Part shown: one piece after another, positions 1 to 8,969 of the stretch | Layout of the letters: the number at the start of each line of letters is the position of its first letter | Numbering within the stretch: position 1 is the stretch's first letter | Assembly: GCA_016719885.1 (NCBI GenBank) | Contig: JADJYF010000018.1 | Span: forward strand, 1-64,000 | Length of the DNA: 64,000 nucleotides | From: Pseudomonadota bacterium | GTDB lineage: Bacteria > Pseudomonadota > Gammaproteobacteria > Ga0077536 | Direction: 5' to 3' | Notes under the pieces: model-generated | Databases searched by the model: none | Told to the model about the DNA's origin: nothing | The model's input: only the letters and a program-made list of their open reading frames with translations | Made by a program: the position numbers and the translations under genes

Positions 1-1107
1 GGTCGCGGCTCGTATCGCGTTTGCGTACCCACAGGTAAAGACCGCTGGCGAGCACGACGATGGTCAGCCCGTCCAGCACGGCCCACGCGATTTTCAAGGG
101 TAAGCCACCGTAGTCACCGAAATGCAGTGGCTGGGACAGCAACAGCGCGCTCATGTACCACGGCATGCCGCGACTCTCGGTGACGGTGCCCGTGCCGGCA
201 TCGACCAGGGCGATGCGCAGCAGTCGCGAGGTGAGCGGCGTGCGTCCGCGCAGGAAGATGCCGTAATGATGTTCGCCACTGAACGCGGTACCGGGAAAGG
301 TGGCAAACGCGAACTCGTGGTGCGGCGCGCTTGCCAGCGCGGCGGCGACACTGGCGTCCAGCGAATGCCAACGGCGCGGCGGTTCGCGATCGCGGTAGTG
401 CGCGACCATCTCGCCGAGTTCATTGAATTGCCACAGCTTCAACAGTACGTCGGCCCAGGTGTTGAGCATGCCGGTCACGCCGACCACCGCCGCCCACACC
501 AGCAGCACGGCGCCGAGCGCGTTGTGCAGGTCCAGCCACGCCAGGCGTTTGCGTTCGCGGCGACGATCGCCGAACGCGCGACCGCGCAGGAACGGCGCGT
601 AGAGCACCATGCCGGACACCAGCGCGAGTACGAACAGCAGCGCCATGGCGCCGAGGAATAGCTTGCCCGGCAGGCCGGCAAACATTTCGACGTGCAACAG
701 CAGCAGGATGTCCAGCACACCGCCTTCGCCGAAACGATGGGCGCCGAGGATGGCGCCGTCGTGCCAGTCGACGTACACGCCGATGTCGTCTTCGAGCGAT
801 GCCCCGGGACTGGCGCCCATGCCGACATAGACGACATCGCCCTGCCCCGCCTCGCTGGCGACGATGTGCACGTGCTGGTGCGGACGATGTTCGCGCGCCG
901 CCTCCACCACCGCGTCGAGCGCCAACCGTGGCGCGCCGGCCGATGCCGTCGCCGGCTTGGTCAGCGTGCCGAGCCACGGTTCCAGCTCATGATGAAAAGT
1001 CACGGCAGCCCGGTGATGCACAGCATCAGCATGAATACCGTGCACACCAGGCTCGACCAGGTATGCAGCCATTGCCAGCGCCGCATCGTTGTGGCTGAAA
1101 GAGCCAT
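1..1107 (-). CDS. PepSY-associated membrane protein (iron-regulated type), frameshifted, partial at window edge
   Basis: Probable inner-membrane PepSY/TM-helix protein of the kind that sits beside siderophore receptors and is thought to help reduce or release ferric siderophores. The start is ATG at 1107 (or 1086), 12 bp after the receptor stop. The first stretch reads MRRWQWLHTW, then a hydrophobic helix ending ITGLP, then TGA at 1002-1000. The family continues with FHHELEPW, which is present one base out of phase from 1003 and then stays open to the window edge. It includes helices around LFLGAMALLFVLALVSG, a DLHNALGAVLLVWAA segment (the family's conserved LH) and a last helix ending LYLWVRK. 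One missing base near 1000-1004 explains everything. It is the second gene of a Fur-controlled operon. It could be a true pseudogene or a sequencing error. Confidence 0.78.
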
Positions 1108-1119
1108 GGTGATGCCGAC

Positions 1120-3543
1120 TCAAAACGATGTGCGCAGCGTCGCGATGATGCTGCGCGAAGCGGCCGGCCACACCGAGATGCCGTCGCCCGACGTGAAGTA
1201 ATACTCCTTGTCCAGCAGGTTCCTGGCGTTAAGTTGCGCCTGCCAATGCTTGAACTTGTAATAGACGAGCGCGTCGGCCTGCACGTAACCCGGCAGTTCG
1301 CCGACGTTGCCGTTGTCGATCTCGACCTGGCTCGCCATGCGCAGGCCGCCGCCGATACCGAGTCCCCTGAGCGGCCCCTGTTGCAATTCATAGACCGAGA
1401 ACAGCGCCGCCGCGTGTTCCGGCACGCCGAAGCGTCGATGTCCGCTGTTCGCGCCGCCGGGATCGTCGGTGATGCGCGCATCGGTGAAGGCGTAGTTGGC
1501 ATTCACGCGCCAGCCGGCGTAGAGATTCAGCGCGGTGTCGAACTCGAGCCCTCGACTGCGCTCGGCGCCGGCGTTGATGGAGAACAACGGATTGGCAGGA
1601 TCGGCGCCCACCACGTTGCTCTTGCGAATGTGGAACGCGGAGAGGGTCGTGACCACGCGCTTGTCCAAGAGCTCGCTCTTGACGCCGAGTTCCCACTGCC
1701 GTGCCTGTTCCGGCTCGAGCGGATCGCCGCTGGCGGTGGCGCTCTGGAACGCACGAAAGGCGTTGGTCGACTCGGCGTAGTTGGCATAGAGCGACAGGAA
1801 GGGCCGCGGCTTCACCACCACGCCCACGGTCGGATTGGCGCGATAAGGCGCCTGCTCGATGGCCGAGTTGGTGAAGGGCAGGCCCGGCGGATAGGTGGAG
1901 GACTGGCTGGCGTCGAACCATTCGAAACGCGCGCCGACCGTCAGGTAGACGAGTTCACGCCAATTGACGCGATTCAAAATCAGCAAGGACTCTTCGTCGG
2001 CATCGACCGCCGTCTGTTCGTTGAAATTGAGCGGAAAGCCGGGGAACGGCACCAGCGGTCGCGGCTGGTAGCCTCCATACACCGGCTCAAGCGCATTCAA
2101 GGGCGCATGGCCGCCGAGATTGCGCAGCCGCTGCGCGCTCAGGTTTTCGTGCTCGAAGGCGATCAGGAGTTGGTTGTGGAACGCGAAGGGCTGGCCAGTG
2201 AACAATGACGCGTCGATGCTGTGCTCAGCGCGCAAGGCGGAGTTCTGATCGTCGTAACCGACCACCGCCAGGCTGCGCGAGACCTCATGCGTAAGCGGGT
2301 TGTAAGCCGCGCCCGCGAAATTGAACAGGATGAAGTAAGCGCCATCGGTCATGGCCTTGCGGCCGTGGGCGGTGATGCGTGACACCTGCGCGTCGTTCCA
2401 GCGGTGTTCGAGTTCCACCACGCCACGCCAAGTCTCGTGTTCGAAGCGCGTGAGATCCGACTCGCCGAAATAGCGGCCATAGGGAATGTCGTCGAGCGTG
2501 CGCCCGTTGACGACCGGCACGCCGGGATTGCTGGCGTGCTCGTCGTCGACGAATTCACCGCGCGCCAGCAAGGTGGTCGAGGGCGCGAGGCGGATCAGGG
2601 CGGACGGCGCCAAGACGAAGCGTTCACCGTCGGCGATGTCGACGAACGAACCGGCGGTATCGTAGGCCGCATCCAGTCGCAGCGCGACGCGCTCCGGCAT
2701 CGCCGTCCAGTTGCCATGGAGTTCGCTGCGATAGAAGTCTTCACTGCCGAAGCGCTGCGCGATGTCGAGGGTGTTCTCGAACGTCGGTTTGCGCGTGACG
2801 TAGTTGACGGTGCCGCCCGGCTCGCCTCGACCGAACAGCACGGCGGTCGGTCCCTTGACGACCTCGATACTGTCGATGTTCACCATGTCGGTCGGGCCGG
2901 TCGCGTTGATGCTGCCGATGCCGACTTCGCCGGCGCGGAAACCGTCCTTGACGAGATCCGGCTGCACGAAGCCGCGCAGCAGGAAGGTTTCGCCGAGTCC
3001 GGTGAAGGACGACGCGCGCACGGCGCCGGGGACGTTGACCAGCGCATCCTGCGGATCGAACACGCCCTGCAAATCGAGGGTGTCCTTGTCGATGACCTGC
3101 ACCGACAGGGGCGCATCGAGCAGCGGCACGTTCATGCGCAAGGCAGACGCCGGCGCTTCGCGTTCATGGCGGCCGCGCACCTCGATGCGTTCAACGGTGG
3201 CCGCCCCAGAAGCAGCGACGACGGCGTAGGTCCCGCCTTCTCCACGTACCGCGACGAGGTCGGCGCCCGTGAGCAAGGCCTGCAGCGCCGCGGCCGGTTC
3301 GAGCATGCCGCTGACAGCCGGCGAGCTGCGGCCCTGCACAAGCGCGTCATCGACGTCGACCTCGATGCCGGTCTGCGCGGCCAACATCGCGAGCGAGCTC
3401 GGCAATGGTTGCGACGGCAGGTCGATTTGCACCGCGGCGGCACCGCAGGTCGCGTGCCAGGCAATCATTGCCGCGACAATGGCGGCCTTGACGGTGAACG
3501 GTGGAAAGACGCGGCGGCGTTCTATGAGTCTCTGCGCGGTCAT
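1120..3543 (-). CDS. TonB-dependent siderophore receptor with N-terminal STN signalling domain
   Basis: Outer-membrane receptor of 807 residues, likely for a ferric siderophore. The start at 3543 is preferred over an upstream in-frame ATG because an AAGGA ribosome site lies about 8 bases before it and a signal peptide follows (hydrophobic run ending ATCGAAA). After the signal comes a short secretin/TonB N-terminal domain (about residues 38-100, starting IDLPSQPLPSSLAML). This domain is typical of FpvA/FecA-type receptors that signal to an anti-sigma factor. Then come a plug (VEVVKGPTAVLFGRGEPGG-like segment) and a 22-strand barrel ending in aromatic Phe (TLRTSF). A strong Fur box lies upstream. 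No FecI/FecR pair is present in the window. The downstream PepSY gene is co-transcribed. Confidence 0.93.
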   Translation of the reverse strand: MTAQRLIERRRVFPPFTVKAAIVAAMIAWHATCGAAAVQIDLPSQPLPSSLAMLAAQTGIEVDVDDALVQGRSSPAVSGMLEPAAALQALLTGADLVAVRGEGGTYAVVAASGAATVERIEVRGRHEREAPASALRMNVPLLDAPLSVQVIDKDTLDLQGVFDPQDALVNVPGAVRASSFTGLGETFLLRGFVQPDLVKDGFRAGEVGIGSINATGPTDMVNIDSIEVVKGPTAVLFGRGEPGGTVNYVTRKPTFENTLDIAQRFGSEDFYRSELHGNWTAMPERVALRLDAAYDTAGSFVDIADGERFVLAPSALIRLAPSTTLLARGEFVDDEHASNPGVPVVNGRTLDDIPYGRYFGESDLTRFEHETWRGVVELEHRWNDAQVSRITAHGRKAMTDGAYFILFNFAGAAYNPLTHEVSRSLAVVGYDDQNSALRAEHSIDASLFTGQPFAFHNQLLIAFEHENLSAQRLRNLGGHAPLNALEPVYGGYQPRPLVPFPGFPLNFNEQTAVDADEESLLILNRVNWRELVYLTVGARFEWFDASQSSTYPPGLPFTNSAIEQAPYRANPTVGVVVKPRPFLSLYANYAESTNAFRAFQSATASGDPLEPEQARQWELGVKSELLDKRVVTTLSAFHIRKSNVVGADPANPLFSINAGAERSRGLEFDTALNLYAGWRVNANYAFTDARITDDPGGANSGHRRFGVPEHAAALFSVYELQQGPLRGLGIGGGLRMASQVEIDNGNVGELPGYVQADALVYYKFKHWQAQLNARNLLDKEYYFTSGDGISVWPAASRSIIATLRTSF

Positions 3544-3656
3544 GGAGTGTCCTTGCTTGGCGCCCGCGGGCGGCGACGGTGTTGGGGATAAGCGCGTGGT
3601 TCGGAAGCGACAGGCCCGAAGGCTGCCGCCGGCGCGAGCTTGGCTCACGTCATATA

Positions 3657-3685
3657 ATGTTAATGATAATAATTCGCATTTGCAA
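3657..3685 (-). promoter_or_regulatory. Promoter with overlapping Fur box for the siderophore receptor operon
   Basis: The plus strand at 3664-3678 reads TGATAATAATTCGCA, a 7-1-7 inverted repeat. One half matches the Fur consensus TGATAAT exactly and the other matches 5 of 7. The extended 19-bp dyad spans 3662-3680. On the minus strand a -35-like TTGCAA (3685-3680) and -10-like TAACAT (3662-3657) are 17 bp apart, so the Fur box fills the spacer. Iron repression is inferred. Confidence 0.8.
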
Positions 3686-3858
3686 ATAAACAGAAAAAAC
3701 CCCAACAGCTACCGCACCGCTCACGCCGTCATCCGCAGCACGGCAGGGTGGCACGGCCGCTCGACGCGGGCGCGTTTGCAAATCTCAGGGTCAGGCGCGG
3801 CCGGACATGGCCGACCGCTCGCTTGCCGCCCGCCTCCGCCGTCGGGCGCGCAAACGAC

Positions 3859-3880
3859 GAGGCCGCCTTGCGGCGGCCTC
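3859..3880 (-). terminator. Hairpin terminator downstream of the VPxPA-CTERM gene
   Basis: A perfect 9-bp stem (GAGGCCGCC pairing with GGCGGCCTC) with a 4-base loop lies 30 bp past the stop of the gene ending at 3910. On the minus strand it is followed by a short T-containing stretch (GTCGTTTG) rather than a full U-tract, so intrinsic termination is plausible but not certain. It separates this gene from the iron-uptake operon. Confidence 0.5.
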
Positions 3881-3909
3881 TCTCGACGTGCTCGGCTTTG
3901 CTTGCGGAG

Positions 3910-4998
3910 CTAGGTGGCGCGTCGGCGACGCATCCACAGCGCGCCCAGCGCCGGCAGCATCATCGCCAAGGCCGGCGGCACCGGCACCGGCGCCGCGAGC
4001 AGGTTGACCGCGCCATTCTGGGCGCCGAGGTAGATGCCGACGTCGCCGTCGCCGGGATTGGAGTCGTTGCCGAAAGGCTGGGCCTCGTGGCCGTCACCAT
4101 AGGGCCCGGTGTAGCTGAAGAACTCGTAGCGACGCAGGATCGACGCCGCATTCGGCCCGACCGGCACGCCCAGGCCGCTTTCCAGTTGGCCCGAACCGGG
4201 CTTGCTGAATTCGACCTGCAGAAGCTGCCATTCAATCTCGGTCTCGGCCTGTTCGACCACCGGGTTGCCACCCACCAGGTCCTCGAGTTCGACCTCTTCT
4301 TCGAGTTCGGTGGTGTAGACCTTCACCCACAGGGCGTCGCCGAACTCGTTACCGTCTTCCGGCTGTGGCGCCTCGATGTTGGCCACCACCACCGGCGGCG
4401 CCTGCGGATCGGGATTCGGCCCCGGGTTGGGCAGCACGCTCCAGGCCGGCGCCGGCAGGGTGACGACGCCATTGGTCAGTTCGCCGGGCGTGTTGGTTTC
4501 CAACAGCCAGCGGTAGGTGGTCTTGGTGGCGTTGGCGGTGGTGCCGACGCCAAAGTGATCACAGGGCGTGCCCGGCCCGTAGCCGGCGCCGGGCAGACCG
4601 CCGCCGGTCCAGCAGTTGTCGCCGGGCGTGACGAAGCTGCCGCTCGGCGTACCGAAATCCCAGTTCGTGCCGTCGAAGATGCCCTTGTAGGTGACGGTCA
4701 CGCCAAACACCGAGCCCACGTTGTAGGCGGCGATGGTCGGCGCGCCGTAACGCTGCACGGCGACATTGGGATCGAATCCACGCCCGGAGGGGAAACCGCG
4801 GCCGGCGCCGCCGAAGGTGTCGGTGATGTCCTCCGGGTGCAGGCCTTCGAGTTCGATTTCGAAGCCGTGGGCGGTGGAACCGGTGTCATTGATGACGTCG
4901 AAGTTGCCCAGGAAGCCGATGACAGAAGCCGCGGCGAACCCGGGGCTAAGCCCCATCATGGAAGATGCGGCCAGGGCCGCCAGCGTGGTCTTGCGCAT
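3910..4998 (-). CDS. Secreted protein with VPxPA/PEP-CTERM-type sorting tail
   Basis: A 362-residue exported protein of unknown function. The start at 4998 gives a clean signal peptide (MRKTTLAALAASSMMGLSPG, cleaved near AAA). Two upstream in-frame starts lack this fit. The mature part is acidic and rich in Gly, Asn, Asp and Pro, as in extracellular matrix proteins, and contains an acidic stretch ELEEEVELEDL. The C-terminus is a textbook sorting signal: VPVPPALAMM, a hydrophobic helix, then MRRRR. Such tails are processed by exosortase/archaeosortase-type membrane proteases and are associated with exopolysaccharide or biofilm export. No exosortase is in this window. The gene stands alone between the iron operon and a PHP enzyme. 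The body matches no family I recognise. Confidence 0.8.
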   Translation of the reverse strand: MRKTTLAALAASSMMGLSPGFAAASVIGFLGNFDVINDTGSTAHGFEIELEGLHPEDITDTFGGAGRGFPSGRGFDPNVAVQRYGAPTIAAYNVGSVFGVTVTYKGIFDGTNWDFGTPSGSFVTPGDNCWTGGGLPGAGYGPGTPCDHFGVGTTANATKTTYRWLLETNTPGELTNGVVTLPAPAWSVLPNPGPNPDPQAPPVVVANIEAPQPEDGNEFGDALWVKVYTTELEEEVELEDLVGGNPVVEQAETEIEWQLLQVEFSKPGSGQLESGLGVPVGPNAASILRRYEFFSYTGPYGDGHEAQPFGNDSNPGDGDVGIYLGAQNGAVNLLAAPVPVPPALAMMLPALGALWMRRRRAT

Positions 4999-5177
4999 AA
5001 GTATTGACCCTCTCGCCATGTGCGTCATGGCGTGTTGTCGATGCAGGTGAGCAGGCGCGCGGCGCCTGTGTGCTGACTTCGTTTCAGGAAGGAAATCAGT
5101 TGCAGGACATGGTCTGCGTCGCAGTGGCGAGAAACAATCGCAACTGCGCTCACGCGCGCTGTCGCAAGTGACTCAAG

Positions 5178-5999
5178 TCACAAAGACCACAAGTCCCACA
5201 CCGGCGAGGCGTCCGCTGGCAGCGCCGGCATCACGCCGAGCTGTGCCCACACCTGGCCCGGCTGGTGAAAGTCCGAGCCCACCGAGGCGGCGAGGCCATG
5301 ACGTTTGGCCAAGGCCGCGAGGTCGCGCGTGAGTTCGGGCTTCTGCAGGCCGGACACCACTTCGATGGCCTGGCCGCCCGCCGCCGCGAACTCGCCGGTC
5401 AATTGTTCGAGGCGTGAGCGCGTGAGCTTGTACTTGCCGGGATGGGCGATGACGGCGGTGCCGCCGGCTGCGCGTATCCACTCGACGATGGCCGGCAGGC
5501 TGGCCCAGCCCTCGATGAGATTGCCGATGCGCGTGGTGTCGAGGTATTTGCGAAACGCGAACTCGATGTTCGGCGCCGCACCGATGCTGACCAGGTATTC
5601 GGCGAAGTGCGGGCGCCCGACACTGCCCTGACCGGCGAAACGCGCCGCGCCCGCCAGCGGCTCGGCAATGCCGCGCTTGGCGAGCCGCTCGGCAATCCGC
5701 ACCGCGCGTTCATCGCGCGCGCGATGCTGCCAGGCAATGGCCTCGGCCATCGCCGCGCCGTTGAGGTCGACATTGAGGCCGACGATGTGAATGCCGACAC
5801 GCTGCCACCAGGTCGAGAACTCGACACCAGGCACGATGCGCAGATCCGCGGCAACCGGCAGCTCGGCATAGGCCGCGATGCTGTCGTGATCGGTGATGGC
5901 CAGCATCTCGACGCCGGCCGCGCGCGCGCGGGCCAGCAGTTCGGCCGGGCTCAACTTGCCGTCGGAAGCGGTGCTATGGGTGTGCAGATCGGCGAGCAT
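5178..5999 (-). CDS. rnm: PHP-domain phosphoesterase, RNase AM/TrpH (YciV) family
   Basis: A 273-residue PHP-fold metal-dependent hydrolase. The N-terminal DLHTHSTASDG supplies the first metal-binding His pair, ITDHDS the second, then PGVEFS, AVIAHPGKY and the closing SVGSDFHQPGQ. All hallmark PHP motifs are present, so the enzyme should be active. In E. coli the homologue (YciV/Rnm) is a 5'-3' exonuclease trimming 23S, 16S and 5S rRNA 5' ends and hydrolysing 3',5'-nucleoside bisphosphates. ATG at 5999, directly before LADLHTHS, is preferred over the upstream codon at 6023. It is divergent from the ribosome biogenesis gene darP, which fits an RNA-processing role. Confidence 0.88.
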   Translation of the reverse strand: MLADLHTHSTASDGKLSPAELLARARAAGVEMLAITDHDSIAAYAELPVAADLRIVPGVEFSTWWQRVGIHIVGLNVDLNGAAMAEAIAWQHRARDERAVRIAERLAKRGIAEPLAGAARFAGQGSVGRPHFAEYLVSIGAAPNIEFAFRKYLDTTRIGNLIEGWASLPAIVEWIRAAGGTAVIAHPGKYKLTRSRLEQLTGEFAAAGGQAIEVVSGLQKPELTRDLAALAKRHGLAASVGSDFHQPGQVWAQLGVMPALPADASPVWDLWSL

Positions 6000-6102
6000 G
6001 AGCGGCGCAGTGTACCCCAGCATGCGCCGTGCTCCGCCTGGCCCGGGACGCGGGCTACAATGCGGGCCCCACCCCGTTCAGGCTTCGCGCGAGGAAGCAC
6101 CC

Positions 6103-6672
6103 ATGGCCCGCCCCTCCCGTTACGACCATGACGATGACGAAGACGACGCGCTCGAGATGGACGACGCGGACGGCATCGACGCGCCCAAGAGCAAGTCGCA
6201 GGTCAAGCGCGACCTCTTGGCGCTGGACCCGCTCACCGAGGAATTGATGGGCCTGCCCGACAGGCAGCTCGATAGCCTCGGCCTGTCGGACAAGCTGGTC
6301 ACCGCGCTGCGTGCCGCGCGCGCGCTCAAGCGCGGCGCCTTGAAGCGCCAGTTGCGCTATGCGCGTGGCCTGTTGGCCGAAGAGGATCATGCCGGCGCGG
6401 CGGCGGCGGTGGCGGCCTTCAAGCAGCCGCGGCGCGAGCAAATCGACGCCCTGCATGAACTCGAGGACTGGCGCGAGCGCCTGTTGGCCGGCGATAGCGC
6501 CCTGCTCGACGAACTGTTCAGCCGTTACGGCCAGGTCGATCGCCAGCAGCTCCTGCAGCTGGTGCGCAATGCCAAGGCCGAGCGCGCGGCCGGCAGCACG
6601 CCGCGCGCCGCGCGCGCCTTGTTCAAGTTCCTAGGCGCCATGCGCGACGCCGCCCCCGACACCGGCGACTGA
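6103..6672 (+). CDS. darP: Ribosome biogenesis factor DarP (YjgA, DUF615)
   Basis: A 189-residue, highly charged helical protein that associates with late pre-50S ribosomal particles, including around the peptidyl transferase centre. Start ATG 6103 has a strong GAGGAAG ribosome site 6-12 bases upstream. The N-terminus is an acidic Asp/Glu-rich tail, followed by the family signature SKSQVKRDLLALDPLTEEL, then LPDRQLDSLGL, an Ala/Arg-rich helix with KRQLRYARGLL, and the conserved C-terminal segment QLLQLVRNAKAER with ARALFKFL. The length is normal for the family. This family is largely restricted to beta- and gammaproteobacteria and helps place the organism. Confidence 0.93.
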   Translation: MARPSRYDHDDDEDDALEMDDADGIDAPKSKSQVKRDLLALDPLTEELMGLPDRQLDSLGLSDKLVTALRAARALKRGALKRQLRYARGLLAEEDHAGAAAAVAAFKQPRREQIDALHELEDWRERLLAGDSALLDELFSRYGQVDRQQLLQLVRNAKAERAAGSTPRAARALFKFLGAMRDAAPDTGD

Positions 6673-6766
6673 GCGCGCCGCGCCGCCGCGGGGCGCACGG
6701 CTGCGGCCGGGCCAGCCGGATTGTGATTAAATACGCGCCCGACCAGCCGCCACGTCGCTTCACTCC

Positions 6767-8905
6767 ATGCCCGTCACCGCGCCCGACCTCTTCGGCTATC
6801 CCCGCTACTGGGCCGAGTGCTACGGACCGGCGCCGTTCCTGCCCATGTCGCGCGCCGAGATGGAGACGCTGGGCTGGGACGCCTGCGACATCATCCTCGT
6901 GACCGGCGATGCCTATGTCGACCACCCGAGCTTCGGCATGGCGGTGATGGGGCGCTTTCTCGAAGCCCAGGGCTACCGGGTCGGCATCATCGCCCAGCCG
7001 GACTGGAAGAGCGCCGAGCCGTTCATGGCGCTCGGCAAGCCGACCCTGTTCTTCGGCGTCACCGCCGGCAACATGGATTCGATGATCAATCGCTACACGG
7101 CCGATCTCAGGCTGCGCAGCGACGACGCCTACACGCCAGGCGCGGTGGCCGGCAAGCGCCCCGAGCGCGCGGTCATCGTCTACAGCCAGCGCTGCCGCGA
7201 AGCCTATGGCGACGTACCGATCGTCATCGGTGGCATCGAGGCCAGCCTGCGTCGTATCGCGCAGTACGACTATTGGAGCGACCAAGTGCGTCGCTCGGTG
7301 CTCGTCGATGCGTCGGCCGACATCCTGCTCTACGGCAACGCCGAGCGCGCCATCGTCGAAGTCGCGCATCGTCTCGCCCAAGGCTGGCAGCTCGCCGAGC
7401 TGACGGACATCCGCGGCACGGCGGTGATTCGCCGCGCGCCGCCGGCAGGCTGGACCGAACTCGATTCCACGCGCATCGACTGGCCCAAACAGATAGACAA
7501 GCTGCCCAATCCCTATCTCGACGAAACGAGCGCCTGCGAAAGCCAAGCGACCAACGACGACGGCGCGCCCGCCGCCAAACCGATACGCGTCATTCCCATG
7601 CCGTTGGCGCGCCAGGCACGCGGCGAACGCGACACCACCTACATTCGCCTGCCGTCCTTCGAGAAGGTCGCCAAGGATGCCGCGCTCTACGCGCATGCCT
7701 CGCGCGTGCTGCACCAGGAAGCCAATCCGCACAATGCACGCGCGCTCATCCAGAAACACGGCACGCGCGAAGTGTGGATCAATCCGCCGCCGATTCCACT
7801 GACCACCGCCGAGATGGACGGCGTGTTCGACCTGCCCTACCAGCGCCGCCCGCATCCGAGCTATGGCGACGCACAGATCCCGGCCTACGACATGATCAAG
7901 ACCTCGGTCAACATCATGCGCGGCTGCTTCGGTGGCTGCACGTTCTGCTCCATCACCGAACACGAAGGGCGCGTGATCCAGAGCCGCTCCGAGGAATCGA
8001 TCCTGAAGGAGATCGAGGACATCGGGCGCAAGGTGCCGGGCTACACCGGCGTCATTTCGGATCTCGGCGGTCCGACCGCCAACATGTATCGCCTCAACTG
8101 CAAGGAGCCGAACATCCAGGCCAGCTGCCGGCGGCTGTCGTGCGTGTATCCCGCCATCTGCGAGCATTTGAATACCGACCACGGCGCCACCACCGCGCTG
8201 TATCGCAAGGCGCGTAAGCTCAAGGGCGTCAAACGTATCCTCATCGCCTCGGGCCTGCGCTACGACCTCGCGGTGCGCGACGAGGAATACGTGCGTGAAC
8301 TGGTCACCCACCACGTCGGTGGATATCTCAAGATCGCCCCCGAACACAGCGAGGACACCACGCTCCGGCACATGATGAAGCCCGGCATGGGCAGCTACCA
8401 CGCCTTCAAGAAAATGTTCGAGCGCTTTTCGCGCGACGCCGGCAAGGAGCAATACCTCATCCCGTATTTCATCGCCGCCCATCCGGGCTGCGAGGACGAC
8501 GACATGCTCAGGCTCGCGCTGTGGTTGAAGCGCCATCGCTTCCGGCTCGACCAGGTGCAGACCTTCTACCCGTCACCGATGGCGCTCGCCACCGCCATGT
8601 ACCACTCGGCGCGCAATCCGCTGCACAAGGTCACCTACAAGAGCGGCAAGGTGTACAGTGCCCGCACGCTGGCCCAGCGGCGTCTGCACAAGGCCTTCCT
8701 GCGTTACCATGACGAAACGAATTTCGAGATGCTGCGCGAAGCCCTGGTGAAGATGAACCGCCGCGATCTGATCGGCGACGGCGAGCACCAGCTGGTGCCG
8801 GCGGCCAGCATCAAGCTGCCCAAGCGTGGCGCCGGCGGCCGGCCGGGCAACGCGCCGGCGCGTCGCGGCAAGTACAATCCGGCGCGCGGCGGACAGTGGA
8901 ACTGA
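6767..8905 (+). CDS. YgiQ family radical SAM protein
   Basis: A 712-residue radical S-adenosylmethionine enzyme of the YgiQ (UPF0313) family, whose reaction is unknown. The N-terminal B12-binding-like/UPF0313 region contains DIILVTGDAYVDHPSFG and GVTAGNMDSM. The radical SAM core starts at the iron-sulfur motif C387-x3-C391-x2-C394 (GCFGGCTFCS), followed by RSEESILKEI, the SGLRYDL segment and the KIAPEHSED segment. The C-terminal tail is basic (RGAGGRPG...RRGKYNPARGG), as in other members. The length matches the family. It lies just downstream of darP with its own leader (an AT-rich stretch GATTAAATACG at about 6725-6735 could be a promoter). Confidence 0.93.
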   Translation: MPVTAPDLFGYPRYWAECYGPAPFLPMSRAEMETLGWDACDIILVTGDAYVDHPSFGMAVMGRFLEAQGYRVGIIAQPDWKSAEPFMALGKPTLFFGVTAGNMDSMINRYTADLRLRSDDAYTPGAVAGKRPERAVIVYSQRCREAYGDVPIVIGGIEASLRRIAQYDYWSDQVRRSVLVDASADILLYGNAERAIVEVAHRLAQGWQLAELTDIRGTAVIRRAPPAGWTELDSTRIDWPKQIDKLPNPYLDETSACESQATNDDGAPAAKPIRVIPMPLARQARGERDTTYIRLPSFEKVAKDAALYAHASRVLHQEANPHNARALIQKHGTREVWINPPPIPLTTAEMDGVFDLPYQRRPHPSYGDAQIPAYDMIKTSVNIMRGCFGGCTFCSITEHEGRVIQSRSEESILKEIEDIGRKVPGYTGVISDLGGPTANMYRLNCKEPNIQASCRRLSCVYPAICEHLNTDHGATTALYRKARKLKGVKRILIASGLRYDLAVRDEEYVRELVTHHVGGYLKIAPEHSEDTTLRHMMKPGMGSYHAFKKMFERFSRDAGKEQYLIPYFIAAHPGCEDDDMLRLALWLKRHRFRLDQVQTFYPSPMALATAMYHSARNPLHKVTYKSGKVYSARTLAQRRLHKAFLRYHDETNFEMLREALVKMNRRDLIGDGEHQLVPAASIKLPKRGAGGRPGNAPARRGKYNPARGGQWN

Positions 8906-8969
8906 GGCCGCGCCAAGGTTTCGCCATCCATACTCGACAACAAGAAGCAAGCGACTGTCGGCAACCCAA

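Noticed and set aside
122..661. Plus-strand frames over the PepSY region
   Set aside because: The minus frame gives family-specific hydrophobic helices; the plus frames are low-complexity.
5168..5181. Palindrome GTGACTCAAGTCAC around the PHP gene stop
   Set aside because: The 2-base loop is too short and there is no U-tract, so a terminator is unlikely; it could be incidental.
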